Below are positions 1 through 8,719 of a stretch of DNA of 64,000 nucleotides, piece by piece. Source of the DNA: Sediminibacillus albus (lineage in GTDB: Bacteria > Bacillota > Bacilli > Bacillales > Amphibacillaceae); assembly GCF_900101125.1 (NCBI RefSeq), contig NZ_FNFL01000001.1, forward strand, positions 744,001 through 808,000, read 5' to 3'. Position 1 is the stretch's first letter. Each line of letters opens with the position of its first letter. A program made the translations under genes and the position numbers. Under the pieces are notes generated by a model. The model worked only from the letters and a program-made list of their open reading frames with translations, was not told the origin of the DNA and made no database searches.

Positions 1-629
1 AGAAACTCATTTAGAGCTCCCATGTATTCACTGTACAAAAATTCGTAGCTTACTGTGTCTTTAGGCATCTCATTTTGTTCACAAACTTCGGGATCCGTAT
101 AATTAACATAGGTACGGCATGGAATCGGCCGTATTTCATAAGCCATGCATTGGTTGGTTTCCGTATTTAACATGACACAAGGAAGCAGACTTTGCTTATA
201 TTTCTGTTTGAAATCAGCGTCTGAATCAAAATCCAGCGTGTTTAGCTGTTCGATCTTCTCACCGTATTGAGCAAAATAACCGTTAATATGATCCTGAATC
301 TCATGCCTTCTCTGTTCAGGAAAATGGTTAATCGTCTTTTCCATTAATTTTGCTTCCATTTGATTTACAATGATCGGAAAATAACAGCAAAAGGCACAGC
401 CTAGCCTGCAGGTCGGTGCCATCTCCATAGCTTCTTCCATCCCGGCGACCTCGTCGCTTACCACCTCCAGCAGCTCTTGAAAGCTTGCCAATAATTTTTG
501 CTCTGGTGCGGTATTGTGATTCGCCCATTTCTCTACTACTTTATAAAACTTTTCTTCATTTATTTGATATAGCTCATGTAATTGTTCACATTTATCCTGA
601 ATTTCTTGATAAGTTAGAAATTTTCCCAT
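1..629 (-). CDS. YkgJ-family cysteine-cluster protein (3' end cut by window)
   Basis: The reading frame is open from an ATG at 629 to the window edge, so the C-terminus is missing. A ribosome site (GGGGAG) lies five bases before this ATG; another ATG at 632 is too close to it. About 70 residues in, a CRLGCAFCC cluster appears, followed about 75 residues later by PCVML...QCMAY and then RPIPCR. This Cys pattern is that of the YkgJ/UPF0153 zinc- or iron-chelating family. The biochemical role of the family is not settled, so only metal binding is inferred. The gene is transcribed toward the window start and nothing in the visible part looks damaged. Confidence 0.8.
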   Translation of the reverse strand, partial: MGKFLTYQEIQDKCEQLHELYQINEEKFYKVVEKWANHNTAPEQKLLASFQELLEVVSDEVAGMEEAMEMAPTCRLGCAFCCYFPIIVNQMEAKLMEKTINHFPEQRRHEIQDHINGYFAQYGEKIEQLNTLDFDSDADFKQKYKQSLLPCVMLNTETNQCMAYEIRPIPCRTYVNYTDPEVCEQNEMPKDTVSYEFLYSEYMGALNEF

Positions 630-732
630 CATTGCTCCCCTACTTTTTCATGCTTGGTGGTCCCCACTACCATAAGTCATTAACAGGAAAAGTAAAGGAC
701 CGAATGGGAACCTCTCCTATTTCCGCTCACGG

Positions 733-1395
733 TCAATTATCTTTTAACTCCGTTGTTCCCGTTATTTCAATGGCTTTCAAGGCCTGGGATGCTAATTGGT
801 CTGCTTCCCGGTTCTTTTTACGGGAGATTAGCTCATAATCCGGTTTAATTCCTAATTGACTCATTTTGTTTTCGATGCGATCTGCCCACTTGGATAATTT
901 CGCTTCGTAACACGGCCACTCTCCACTTAACTGGTTAATGATAACTTGGGAATCTCCAATAAAAACCACCGGTAAATCGTGGACACCTAATCGCTCTAAT
1001 TCCTGCAATCCGAGATGGAATGCGGCATACTCCGCCTCATTATTCGAGTCAAGTTCCTCTACATGAGCATTTTTACGGAGACGGAATGATTTTCCGTTTT
1101 GTTGATAATAAATTGCGCAGCCTAAGCCAGAACTTTTTGCCTCCAAATCAAATCCGCCATCAAAATAAACAGTGACATCATGGGGCTCGGTTTGGATTTC
1201 CTTGATAAGTTCTTTTAACTCCTTCATTGTCCACTGATTTTCCTGACTATCGATGAATATAGCATTTTTCAGACGTCCTGTTCTTTCTAAATCCTCTACT
1301 ATTAAAATCGCTTTGCCAGCACGCATTTCAGCTGAGCTGAATCCTGTTTCTGTCCCCTTTGGCGTTTGGTAAGTTAGTTCGATTCTCACATTCAC
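733..1395 (-). CDS. RNase H-like (reverse-transcriptase-like) protein
   Basis: The protein has 220 residues. An N-terminal part of about 70 residues of unclear role precedes an RNase HI-type fold. The four acidic catalytic positions are visible: Asp79 in YFDGG, Glu122 in NNEAEY, Asp148 in IGDSQ and Asp199 in READQ. The known family function is cleavage of RNA in RNA/DNA hybrids by two-metal catalysis. The N-terminal extension is as found in Bacillus YpeP/YpdQ-like members rather than in a minimal RnhA. The start is a GTG at 1395, with GGGGG seven bases upstream. It is single and convergent to nothing; the next gene, guaC, is divergent. Confidence 0.8.
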   Translation of the reverse strand: MNVRIELTYQTPKGTETGFSSAEMRAGKAILIVEDLERTGRLKNAIFIDSQENQWTMKELKELIKEIQTEPHDVTVYFDGGFDLEAKSSGLGCAIYYQQNGKSFRLRKNAHVEELDSNNEAEYAAFHLGLQELERLGVHDLPVVFIGDSQVIINQLSGEWPCYEAKLSKWADRIENKMSQLGIKPDYELISRKKNREADQLASQALKAIEITGTTELKDN

Positions 1396-1543
1396 TGTAT
1401 GACCCCCTTAGCAAATAGGATAGTTACAGACACTTTTCCAGATTCGTTTAATATCCTACATCTACTAGTTAGTTTACCCGAAATAATTTATTATAGAAAT
1501 CTTCCCACCGGTTCCTCCTCTCCTTCTGCCCTATTAAAATTTT

Positions 1544-1572
1544 TTGACAATCAGCCGCAAATGATGTACATT
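1544..1572 (+). promoter_or_regulatory. sigma-A-type promoter of guaC
   Basis: TTGACA at 1544-1549 is followed after 17 bases by TACATT at 1567-1572. The predicted start near 1579 puts the PurR-type operator immediately downstream, where bound repressor would block transcription. Confidence 0.6.
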
Positions 1573-1577
1573 ATCCT

Positions 1578-1621
1578 ATGTACGAACAATAGACTTAAAC
1601 TTTATTATAATATTCGTGTTT
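1578..1621 (+). promoter_or_regulatory. Inverted PurBox pair (PurR operator) before guaC
   Basis: ACGAACAAT (core CGAAC at 1583-1587) and, in the opposite orientation, ATATTCGT (core ATTCG at 1612-1616) form two inverted PurBox-like elements. Set out as 14-base boxes they occupy 1578-1591 and 1608-1621 with 16 bases between them, the spacing known for Bacillus PurR operators. guaC belongs to the PurR regulon in B. subtilis, so repression lifted by PRPP is the likely control here. Binding itself is inferred. Confidence 0.65.
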
Positions 1622-1634
1622 AGAGGTGTATAAC

Positions 1635-2618
1635 ATGGAAAATGTGTTTGATTACGAAGATATTCAGTTAGTTCCGGCTAAATGTGTAGTAAGCAGCCGT
1701 TCAGAATGCGATACAACAGTTACCCTGGGTGAGCATACATTCAAGCTGCCAGTGGTACCTGCAAATATGCAAACGATCATCGATGAAAAAATTGCACTTT
1801 ATTTAGCACAAGAGGGCTATTTCTATGTCATGCATCGTTTTGAACCTGAAAAACGGCTGGACTTTATTAAGGATATGAAAGCACGCGGCTTACTTGCATC
1901 GATAAGTGTCGGTGTCAAAGAGGAAGAGTATCGGTTCGTTGAACAGTTAGCAAAGGAACAGCTTATACCAGAATATATAACTATCGATATTGCCCACGGC
2001 CATTCGAATGCCGTGATAGAAATGATCCAGCATATTAAGAAGCATATACCAGCTTGTTTCGTGATTGCTGGAAATGTCGGCACACCTGAAGCTGTACGAG
2101 AATTAGAAAACGCCGGTGCTGATGCCACTAAAGTTGGCATAGGACCAGGGAAAGTATGTATTACTAAGATCAAAACCGGATTCGGAACCGGAGGTTGGCA
2201 ATTGGCGGCCCTGCGCTGGTGCGCAAAAGCAGCTAGCAAGCCTATCATTGCTGACGGGGGAATCCGTACCCACGGCGATATCGCCAAATCGATCCGCTTT
2301 GGCGCTTCCATGGTTATGATCGGTTCACTGTTCGCCGGTCACGAAGAATCTCCTGGGGAGACAATCGAAAAAGATGGTACGCTTTTCAAAGAATACTTTG
2401 GCTCTGCATCAGAGTTCCAAAAAGGCGAAAAAAAGAATGTCGAAGGCAAGAAAATGCTCGTGGAGCACAAAGGGGCTCTGGCCGATACCTTGAAAGAAAT
2501 GGAACAGGACCTCCAATCCGCCATTTCTTATGCCGGAGGCAGCAAACTAGAGGCAATCCGCAACGTTGATTATGTGGTCGTTAAAAATTCAATTTTTAAT
2601 GGCGATAAGGTTTACTAG
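1635..2618 (+). CDS. guaC: GMP reductase GuaC
   Basis: The 327-residue protein is the NADPH-dependent GMP reductase that deaminates GMP to IMP, a cytosolic step of purine interconversion. It has the IMPDH/GMP reductase TIM barrel. The active-site stretch [11 protein letters not shown] carries the catalytic Cys near residue 175, and a GGIRTHGD phosphate-binding segment and the ASEFQKG flap follow. Length and the N-terminus [12 protein letters not shown] match Bacillus GuaC. A GTG at 1626 would extend the frame, but AGAGGTG six bases before the ATG at 1635 marks the latter as the start. It is a single gene with its own promoter, PurR-type operator and strong terminator. Confidence 0.95.
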   Translation: MENVFDYEDIQLVPAKCVVSSRSECDTTVTLGEHTFKLPVVPANMQTIIDEKIALYLAQEGYFYVMHRFEPEKRLDFIKDMKARGLLASISVGVKEEEYRFVEQLAKEQLIPEYITIDIAHGHSNAVIEMIQHIKKHIPACFVIAGNVGTPEAVRELENAGADATKVGIGPGKVCITKIKTGFGTGGWQLAALRWCAKAASKPIIADGGIRTHGDIAKSIRFGASMVMIGSLFAGHEESPGETIEKDGTLFKEYFGSASEFQKGEKKNVEGKKMLVEHKGALADTLKEMEQDLQSAISYAGGSKLEAIRNVDYVVVKNSIFNGDKVY

Positions 2619-2623
2619 CTGAT

Positions 2624-2667
2624 AACAGGTAAGTGGAAAGGTGATTTTTCCACTTACCTGTTTTTTT
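2624..2667 (+). terminator. Rho-independent terminator of guaC
   Basis: A perfect 16-base stem (AACAGGTAAGTGGAAA pairing with 2647-2662) with a 7-base loop ends in a run of T to 2667. It begins six bases after the guaC stop. Confidence 0.95.
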
Positions 2668-2731
2668 GTTTATTTGGTTACATTTATTTATCACGCCTCT
2701 GCAAAACAAAAATCAATTCGTTAGCCTTTCG

Positions 2732-2783
2732 TTTATAAGAACAATACCGTTAAAATCTATCATGGGAAGTTTGTTCTTATAAA
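2732..2783. promoter_or_regulatory. Long inverted repeat upstream of fda, possible operator
   Basis: TTTATAAGAACAA at 2732-2744 is repeated in perfect inverted form at 2771-2783, with 26 bases between the arms. The arms are AT-rich and no T run follows, which argues for a protein-binding site or looping operator rather than a terminator. The regulator is unknown. Confidence 0.45.
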
Positions 2784-2845
2784 TCAAATGATTAAAAACT
2801 AACTTTAGCAAAGCCTTTTTAAAAGTACATAGTTATTCTGCATAC

Positions 2846-3088
2846 TTGCAAAATAGGCTTTTAGACTTTCAAGAGCTAGATCGCTTCGCAGTTTTACAAG
2901 TCGTGAAAGCCGATGAACTAAAGAGCATACCCCGCAACACAAGAAAAATTATAAAAAAATTCCGGAAGTACCCTGAGCATCAATTACAAGCCCCATCACT
3001 ACAACTTCTTTTCTATTTAGGCTACACTATGGGATATAAGCTTTCTTCTGCGCTAGGATGTAGAAAAAGTGATGATGAATACCAGTAA
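2846..3088 (+). CDS. Possible 80-residue protein of unknown function
   Basis: The frame opens with a TTG at 2846 (a stop lies in frame at 2789) and its stop codon overlaps the ribosome site of fda. There is no ribosome site before the TTG. The product is basic and mostly polar ([11 protein letters not shown] and similar), ending SDDEYQ, and I do not recognise it. If real it would be translationally coupled to fda. It could equally be a remnant of a longer gene. Low confidence. Confidence 0.3.
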   Translation: MQNRLLDFQELDRFAVLQVVKADELKSIPRNTRKIIKKFRKYPEHQLQAPSLQLLFYLGYTMGYKLSSALGCRKSDDEYQ

Positions 3089-3101
3089 AGGAGTGGAAAA
3101 G

Positions 3102-3995
3102 ATGCACGGAAATCAATTGGAAAAAATCAAAAACGGAAAAGGCTTTATTGCTGCCCTTGACCAAAGCGGTGGAAGTACCCCGAAAGCATTGGTAGGATAT
3201 GGCGTCTCTGAAGACGCTTATGCAAATGAAGATGAAATGTTTGATCTCGTCCATGAAATGCGCACCCGCATTATTACAGCACCTGCTTTTGACTCTACTC
3301 ACATTCTTGGTGCCATCTTATTTGAACAAACAATGGATCGACAGATAGAAGGGATGTACACCGCCGACTATTTGGCAGAGAAAAAAGGCGTTGTGCCGTT
3401 TTTAAAGGTCGATAAAGGGCTGGCAGAAGCCTCCAACGGCGTGCAGTTGATGAAGCCGATCACAGATTTGGATGAAACACTGAAACGTGCAAACCAACGG
3501 AATATTTTTGGGACAAAGATGCGCTCTGTAATCAAAGAAGCTAATCCAGAAGGCATAAAAGCTGTCGTAGACCAGCAATTTGACATCGGTAAACAAATCA
3601 TTGGAGCTGGCTTAGTCCCTATTATTGAACCAGAAGTGGATATATACAGTGAAGATAAACAAAAATCCGAAGAAATGTTGAAGGAAGAAATTTTGGCTCA
3701 CTTAGATAAACTGAATGAACAAGACAACGTAATGTTAAAATTATCGATTCCTACCGTGGCAAATACGTACAAGGAATTGATTGAACATCCACGTGTCGTT
3801 CGGGTCGTCGCTCTTTCCGGAGGTTATTCCCGCGAAGAAGCGAACCAGAAATTAAAACAAAATGAAGGGTTAATTGCCAGCTTCTCTAGAGCATTAAGCG
3901 CAGACTTAAATGTCAGCCAAACCGACGAACAATTTAATGCTGCATTAAAAGAGGCCGTAGAGTCTATTTACGATGCTTCTGTTAATAAAAACTAA
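3102..3995 (+). CDS. fda: Fructose-bisphosphate aldolase class I
   Basis: The protein has 297 residues, like the class I aldolases of staphylococci (296). It cleaves fructose-1,6-bisphosphate to DHAP and glyceraldehyde-3-phosphate through a Schiff base, with no metal. [13 protein letters not shown] near residue 18 is the phosphate-binding start of the barrel, and Lys213 in MLKLSIPT corresponds to the Schiff-base lysine. Two earlier in-frame ATGs at 3069 and 3072 exist, but AAGGAG eight bases before 3102 fixes the start. The gene lies behind a long inverted repeat. Most Bacillaceae rely on class II FbaA, so this is probably an additional aldolase, perhaps gluconeogenic; that is inference. Confidence 0.93.
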   Translation: MHGNQLEKIKNGKGFIAALDQSGGSTPKALVGYGVSEDAYANEDEMFDLVHEMRTRIITAPAFDSTHILGAILFEQTMDRQIEGMYTADYLAEKKGVVPFLKVDKGLAEASNGVQLMKPITDLDETLKRANQRNIFGTKMRSVIKEANPEGIKAVVDQQFDIGKQIIGAGLVPIIEPEVDIYSEDKQKSEEMLKEEILAHLDKLNEQDNVMLKLSIPTVANTYKELIEHPRVVRVVALSGGYSREEANQKLKQNEGLIASFSRALSADLNVSQTDEQFNAALKEAVESIYDASVNKN

Positions 3996-4603
3996 CTATA
4001 ATGAGAAACGCCAGCAAGTTTTACACTCCTTAGTGATGAACTTGCTGGCTTATTATTTGTTACCAGAAAAATCCAAATGCCGGTCCTCTGTTTATTTCCG
4101 TTGTTGATCAACAGCTTCCTTCTCATCGGAAAGCTGTGCACCCAGTTTCCAAGCATGGAAACAAAGCTATACTTACCCCCATTGGTTTCTTGGATGAAAG
4201 TCTTTATGGGTACAAAACCAGTCTTTTCGTATAGTTTGATTGCCCGTTTATTAAAGGCTGCCACTGACAGCGTTATGGCCGCCGGGTTAAAGTTGGTTTT
4301 GGCAAAGTCTAATCCCGCTTTCAGAAAGCCTAAACCCATGCCCTTTCCTGTAAATTCCGGTTTCATTCCAAGTCCCAGTTCTATTGTATTGTTTTGCTTT
4401 TCATAAAAGTTAAAGAACCCTATTAATTTTCCGCCCTTTTGGACGATATAATAAGCATCACCGCGGCTGTCAGGATCTAAAAACTCAACAAGGTCCTCTT
4501 TGTCAGCTTCCATATCATAAAAACGGTATTCTCCCGGATAGTGCCAGTTAAATGCGATTTCTTCAGCCTGTTCCTGGGTCATTTTAGTAAATGTGTAATC
4601 CAT
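3992..4603 (-). CDS. GNAT N-acetyltransferase with probably frameshifted C-terminus
   Basis: Residues 1-150 form a GNAT domain: an acceptor-binding start ([20 protein letters not shown]), the acetyl-CoA segment [19 protein letters not shown] with the Q/R-x-x-G-x-G/A-like turn, and [16 protein letters not shown]. The substrate is unknown. The frame should end soon after GGKYSFVSM, but it runs on for about 50 residues of unusual composition through a hairpin that looks like a terminator (4010-4049). In the +1 frame the same DNA reads [18 protein letters not shown] and stops at 4092, before the hairpin. A single indel near 4145-4160 is the likely cause. The 3' end overlaps the last codons of fda by four bases on the opposite strand. 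Confidence 0.75.
   Translation of the reverse strand: MDYTFTKMTQEQAEEIAFNWHYPGEYRFYDMEADKEDLVEFLDPDSRGDAYYIVQKGGKLIGFFNFYEKQNNTIELGLGMKPEFTGKGMGLGFLKAGLDFAKTNFNPAAITLSVAAFNKRAIKLYEKTGFVPIKTFIQETNGGKYSFVSMLGNWVHSFPMRRKLLINNGNKQRTGIWIFLVTNNKPASSSLRSVKLAGVSHYS
4010..4049. terminator. Convergent-gene hairpin between fda and the acetyltransferase
   Basis: GCCAGCAAGTT at 4010-4020 pairs perfectly with 4039-4049 around an 18-base loop. A T-rich tail (TTATTATTTGTT) follows on the plus strand, serving fda. It lies inside the extended acetyltransferase frame. Confidence 0.65.
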
Positions 4604-4668
4604 ACCTAGCCTTTATATAAATTCAAATCATTTATAACATCTTCCCGTCCGATTAAAAACATCGTTGC

Positions 4669-4834
4669 CTATTTGCAGATCAGTTTTAACTTAACGGATT
4701 TTCGTTTTCCGATATGAACAAGCAGGTTATCTACATTACCAAAGAATGACTTGGGTCGGTGACCTTTTGCTGGTGAATCTAATCCCGCCATTGTTAATCA
4801 TGCTTCTTACTTCGTTTTTTGAAGGCAGCAAGTC
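4669..4834 (-). pseudogene. Decayed C-terminal S4 tail of a tyrosyl-tRNA synthetase
   Basis: Just downstream of thrS one frame reads LLPSKNEVRSMINNGGIRF, the start of the S4 RNA-binding tail of TyrRS (usual pattern S-K-x-E-A-R-R-x-I-x-x-G-G-V). A second frame continues with NLLVHIGKRKSVKLKL, resembling the last strand of the same domain. The two halves need at least one frameshift, and no catalytic domain is present, because the ThrRS stop lies directly before. This is therefore a fragment left by loss of most of a tyrS-type gene. Assignment to TyrRS rather than another S4 protein is probable, not certain. Confidence 0.5.
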
Positions 4835-4842
4835 AAGCTATT

Positions 4843-6762
4843 TTACTTACTGTCCATCCTGTCAACTTCCTTTAACAAATTATCAATAAATGCTCCCAGC
4901 GCGATTTCCTCCGAAGCTTCACTGCCATATTTCCTTACGTTAACCGACTGGTTATCGCGTTCTTTGTCGCCGACGACAAGAATATATGGAACCTTCTTCA
5001 TTTGTGCTTCTCTCATTTTATAGCTTAATTTTTCATCCCTTAAGTCTGATTCTGCCCGGATGCCTTCTGCTTGTAACCGTTCGGAGATCTCCTCCACATA
5101 GCCTTTATGAAGCACGCTTGATACGGGAATAACTTTTACCTGAACAGGAGCCAGCCAAGCCGGGAATGCACCGCCAAAATGTTCAATCAAAATTCCAAGA
5201 AAGCGATCTATCGATCCGAATACAGCGCGATGAATAACAACTGGACGAACCTTTTGATTGTTTTCATCAATATAATTCAAATCAAATTTTTCCGGCATCT
5301 GAAAATCTAATTGGATCGTTGCACATTGATGACTCCTTTTCAAAGCATCTTTTATATGGATATCAATTTTCGGCCCATAAAATGCTCCGTCGCCCTGGTT
5401 GATATGATAATGGTAATCAAGCTTGTGCAAAACATTTTTTAACGCTGTCTCCGCTTTGTCCCATAAAGCTTCTTCTCCCATTGAATCTTCCGGCCTTGTC
5501 GACAATTCAATCGCGTATTCAAATCCAAACGAACGATACACATAGTCAATTAATTTTAATACCGATGCGATTTCTGCTTCAATTTGTTCCGCAGTGACAT
5601 AGATATGGGCATCGTCCTGACAAAAAGAGCGCACCCGCAGCAATCCGTTTAGCGCTCCGCTGAATTCATGGCGGTGCACCTGCCCGAACTCAGCGAAACG
5701 AACAGGCAAATCCCGGTAGGAGTGGAGCTTATGTTTAAAAATCAACATGTGCCCGGGACAATTCATTGGCTTCAGCGCAAATCGCTGGTCATCCACTTCC
5801 GAAAAATACATATTATCTTTGTAATGGTCCCAATGCCCTGACTGCTCCCACAACCGTTGATTCATCATGATTGGTGTCCGGACTTCCTGATAGCCATAGG
5901 AATTTTGCACTTCACGTATAAAGGACTCTAACTGGTTTCGGATAAACTGGCCATTGGGCAAATAGAACGGCATGCCAGGCGCCTCTTCTGAAAACATAAA
6001 TAACTCCAATTGTTGTCCCAGCTTACGATGATTTCGTTTTTCAGCTTCCTCAACAAAGTGAAAATATTCCTCCATCGCCGTCCTTGAAGGAAAAGCAACC
6101 CCATAAATGCGCTGCAGCATGTGATTGCTGCTGTCCCCCCGCCAATAGGCGCCAGAGACATGTGTTAGCTTAAAAGCTTTGATATGCTTCGTTTCCGGCA
6201 GGTGCGGCCCGCGGCACAAGTCAACAAATTCCCCCTGGCGGTAGACAGTAACAGCTTGATCATCGGGAATAGCGGCTAGTAGTTCTAATTTTAATCGATC
6301 AGACGCAAATAGTTCCTTTGCCTGTTCCCGTGATAATTCTTCGCGCTTAATGGCCAAGTTCTCGGAAACAATGTTATTCATTTCTTTTTCGATCCGGCCG
6401 AGCTCTTCTTTGGAGATGTTTTTTCCTAAATCAAAGTCATAATAAAACCCATTTTCGATGACAGGCCCTACTCCTAAATCAATTTCACCATAAATGCGCT
6501 GGACAGCCTGAGCTAAAACATGGGCAGCTGTATGTCTCAGCACCTCGATCCCAACAGAGGAATGAATATCGAACAATTCAATTTCTGCATCCCGATTAAT
6601 CCGACGCCGTAAATCATACAATGATCCGTTTACCATCCCGGCAACTGACTTCTTTTTTAACGATGGACTGATCGATTGGGCAATTTCCTCTAAAGTTATC
6701 CCTTTTGGATATTTGTGATGATTTCCATCTGGAAATTTGATGACAATTTCGCTTTCTCTCAT
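4843..6762 (-). CDS. thrS: Threonyl-tRNA synthetase
   Basis: The 639-residue cytosolic enzyme charges tRNA-Thr. Visible domains are an N-terminal TGS domain (residues 1-65), an editing/SAD domain with HTAAHVLAQAV near 78 and CRGPHLP near 183, the class II catalytic core with zinc-ligand segment MNCPGHM near 335 and HQCATIQLDF near 510, and an anticodon-binding domain (about 540-639). AACAG plus AAGGAG precede the ATG. Expression is governed by two tandem T-box elements and a sigma-A promoter upstream. Tandem T-boxes are typical of the inducible ThrZ-type paralogue in B. subtilis, so this may be either the only ThrRS or the ThrZ-like one. Confidence 0.96.
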   Translation of the reverse strand: MRESEIVIKFPDGNHHKYPKGITLEEIAQSISPSLKKKSVAGMVNGSLYDLRRRINRDAEIELFDIHSSVGIEVLRHTAAHVLAQAVQRIYGEIDLGVGPVIENGFYYDFDLGKNISKEELGRIEKEMNNIVSENLAIKREELSREQAKELFASDRLKLELLAAIPDDQAVTVYRQGEFVDLCRGPHLPETKHIKAFKLTHVSGAYWRGDSSNHMLQRIYGVAFPSRTAMEEYFHFVEEAEKRNHRKLGQQLELFMFSEEAPGMPFYLPNGQFIRNQLESFIREVQNSYGYQEVRTPIMMNQRLWEQSGHWDHYKDNMYFSEVDDQRFALKPMNCPGHMLIFKHKLHSYRDLPVRFAEFGQVHRHEFSGALNGLLRVRSFCQDDAHIYVTAEQIEAEIASVLKLIDYVYRSFGFEYAIELSTRPEDSMGEEALWDKAETALKNVLHKLDYHYHINQGDGAFYGPKIDIHIKDALKRSHQCATIQLDFQMPEKFDLNYIDENNQKVRPVVIHRAVFGSIDRFLGILIEHFGGAFPAWLAPVQVKVIPVSSVLHKGYVEEISERLQAEGIRAESDLRDEKLSYKMREAQMKKVPYILVVGDKERDNQSVNVRKYGSEASEEIALGAFIDNLLKEVDRMDSK

Positions 6763-6795
6763 CTGTTACCACTCCTTTTAAAATAATAAATAAAA

Positions 6796-7045
6796 ACACA
6801 CCCATCCCTGCTAACAGGGACGAGTGTGTAGTTACCCGTGGTTCCACCCAACTTTCCATCTCTCCTTACAACAAGATGGCTTCGTTACAGCTTTATCGCA
6901 GCTTAGACGGCACTGGCTATGGTTTCATTCACCAATACTGCTCAAAGGTGGTAAGCGTTCCTACTGCGTTGGGAAGATTCCAGCCTTGCCTCCCCTCTCT
7001 GTAAACCGTTTAGAAAAACTGTTGTCCTTATCATTGCCTTCACAT
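6796..7045 (-). ncRNA. T-box riboswitch 2 (gene-proximal), Thr specifier
   Basis: On the minus strand the conserved T-box GGGTGGAACCACGGG lies at 6849-6834. The stem I region begins near 7040 (AAGGACAACAG). The specifier reads ACC at 6952-6950 in GCTT-ACC-ACC, a threonine codon. A strong terminator (ACACAC...CCCTG pairing with CAGGG...GTGTGT, 6796-6829) follows with a T-rich tail. Uncharged tRNA-Thr would stabilise the antiterminator. Confidence 0.92.
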
Positions 7046-7060
7046 ATGAACTTATAAAAT

Positions 7061-7315
7061 AAAAAAACACACGCTCACCCCTCTTAAAAAGGGACGAGTG
7101 TGTGTTATACCCGCGGTTCCACCCAGATTCCCACCACAGTAATAAGTGATGGATGGCTCCATTCGCTTTATCGCAGCGGCTGCGGTATTGACTACTTGAG
7201 TTCACCAATACTGCTCAAAGGCGGTAAGCAATTCTTCAGCGTTAGGAAGGTTCCAGCCTTGCCTTCCCTCTCTCTAAACCGTTCAGAATAACTGTTGTCC
7301 TTATCTTTGCATTTT
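7061..7315 (-). ncRNA. T-box riboswitch 1 (promoter-proximal), Thr specifier
   Basis: A second complete T-box precedes the first. The T-box GGGTGGAACCGCGGG is at 7124-7109 and the specifier ACC at 7225-7223 lies in GCTT-ACC-GCC. Its own terminator (7067-7105) is followed by seven T residues. Sequence similarity to the proximal copy (AAGGACAACAG, TTGAGCAGTATTGGTGAA) shows the pair arose by duplication. Confidence 0.92.
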
Positions 7316-7334
7316 TGCCATTAAATTATTAATT

Positions 7335-7363
7335 ACTATATAGAATAATTTCCTGTTCGTCAA
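7335..7363 (-). promoter_or_regulatory. sigma-A promoter of the thrS leader
   Basis: On the minus strand TTGACG (7363-7358) and TATAGT (7340-7335) are separated by exactly 17 bases, just upstream of the first T-box. Confidence 0.8.
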
Positions 7364-7491
7364 TAATATTTTCACAAACAACCAATGATTTTTGTATTTT
7401 CATATCGCCTTTCAACTAATCCTAAACAGCAATATTTTTAGTTGTTGAACTAACGCACCCGATAGCGCAACAAGTGCTAAATGATTAGTGT

Positions 7492-7687
7492 TTAGTCCTT
7501 TTTGAAATATTTATATAAACTTACTAATCCCACAACAATTAAAACGGTCATAGCGATGCCATAAAAAATCGACTTAAAAGTTTGGCTAAGCGAATCCATA
7601 CTACTTACCATTGCAGAACCTAAAACAAAAAATAATACCGATATCAGTAATATCCTATTTCTGATAAGAAAAGACGATCGATTGCTT
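7492..7687 (-). pseudogene. Remnant of a small two-helix membrane protein
   Basis: An open frame encodes about 64 residues with two hydrophobic segments (ILLISVLFFVLGSAM and GIAMTVLIVVGLVSLY) and ends YKYFKKD. It has no start codon or ribosome site: a stop lies in frame just upstream. The DNA immediately upstream reads in another frame as TLDSSPQVTGARVKQAIDRLF, which may be its displaced N-terminus. It looks like a frameshifted small membrane protein. Apart from this, nothing recognisable lies between the thrS promoter and the gene at 7868. Confidence 0.35.
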
Positions 7688-7867
7688 GTTTAACTCTTGC
7701 TCCCGTTACTTGAGGACTTGAATCCAAGGTAAATTTCGTTTACTCCATGCCTTAACAACTAACAAAATACGTTGTAATTTTATGGTAGTATAGACATAAG
7801 GTTTTGTTTTTCTTCGGACCGTGTTAGTTTTAATGGATTACTATCCGGTTTTATGAGGAGGATTTAT

Positions 7868-8473
7868 ATGATAAGAAGAATATTTAATTTAAATACGTTA
7901 TATATTCTCATGGCAATAATCGCAATTGGCATCCTCCTGATCCCGCGAATAATCGAAAGCATCAATCTACAATCCAAAGGTATCAGTTATATAACTAGTA
8001 ACATAGAGGATTATTATCATAATGCCTTTCCTAAAGAAGGAAAATATACCGTGGAAATTGATTTAATTGATATAGAGAGTAACGAAGGAAAAGTTCTTTT
8101 TGAGGATAGTGAAAATACAATTGATGTAACGAAAGTAACACATAGTGGTTCTAAATACGAAGTAATTTTCAGATCACGTGGAAGTTTTGGCTCGGGTGGT
8201 GCGATATTAATTTCTGGTTTGGAACACACACATAAAAATAACAGTTTTACTAGTCATTTCAAAGCGAAAGCCGAAGCAGTGTATAAAGACGAAACTTATG
8301 AGTTATCTCCTTCTGGATCTTCTGGATTAGATTACCGCGATGGGGAACACTTTGGGTTTTATTTATTTCCTCCAAACCAGTTGAAAGATATTGATTTAGA
8401 AGAAGACCCTATCTTAGAGGTGACGATTACCAATTTACAAGTGAATTTATGGGTGAAGAAGCCAAACAAGTAA
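7868..8473 (+). CDS. Hypothetical protein with N-terminal membrane anchor
   Basis: The product has 201 residues. A single hydrophobic segment (about residues 9-28, LYILMAIIAIGILLIP) suggests a membrane anchor with the remainder outside. The rest is rich in beta-type sequence, with a Gly/Ser patch (RGSFGSGGAIL). I do not recognise the family. An in-frame ATG at 7853 exists, but GAGGAGG ends six bases before the ATG at 7868, fixing the start. It stands alone between minus-strand genes. Confidence 0.7.
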   Translation: MIRRIFNLNTLYILMAIIAIGILLIPRIIESINLQSKGISYITSNIEDYYHNAFPKEGKYTVEIDLIDIESNEGKVLFEDSENTIDVTKVTHSGSKYEVIFRSRGSFGSGGAILISGLEHTHKNNSFTSHFKAKAEAVYKDETYELSPSGSSGLDYRDGEHFGFYLFPPNQLKDIDLEEDPILEVTITNLQVNLWVKKPNK

Positions 8474-8719
8474 TTTGTAGGGTGATTTTCCCTAGATAAA
8501 GAACACAACCCTTTTAGTAAGGACTGTGTTAAGTATGCACAGCTTCGTGGAATGCAAATCTCAAAAGCATATCCACCAATTCTCTAACATCCCCCCCCTT
8601 AACAAACTTGAATTAATTTTAACTTTTAAACTTCAATTATCAATTTCTAAATATCAAATAGCATTGCAAATAAGATAGTTATTAGCACGTTGACAATAGC
8701 TTTGTCCTTATATAATCGG

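Noticed and set aside
6614-7291. Several open frames on both strands within the thrS leader
   Set aside because: They lie inside the two T-box elements and their terminators; sequence conservation there belongs to RNA structure.
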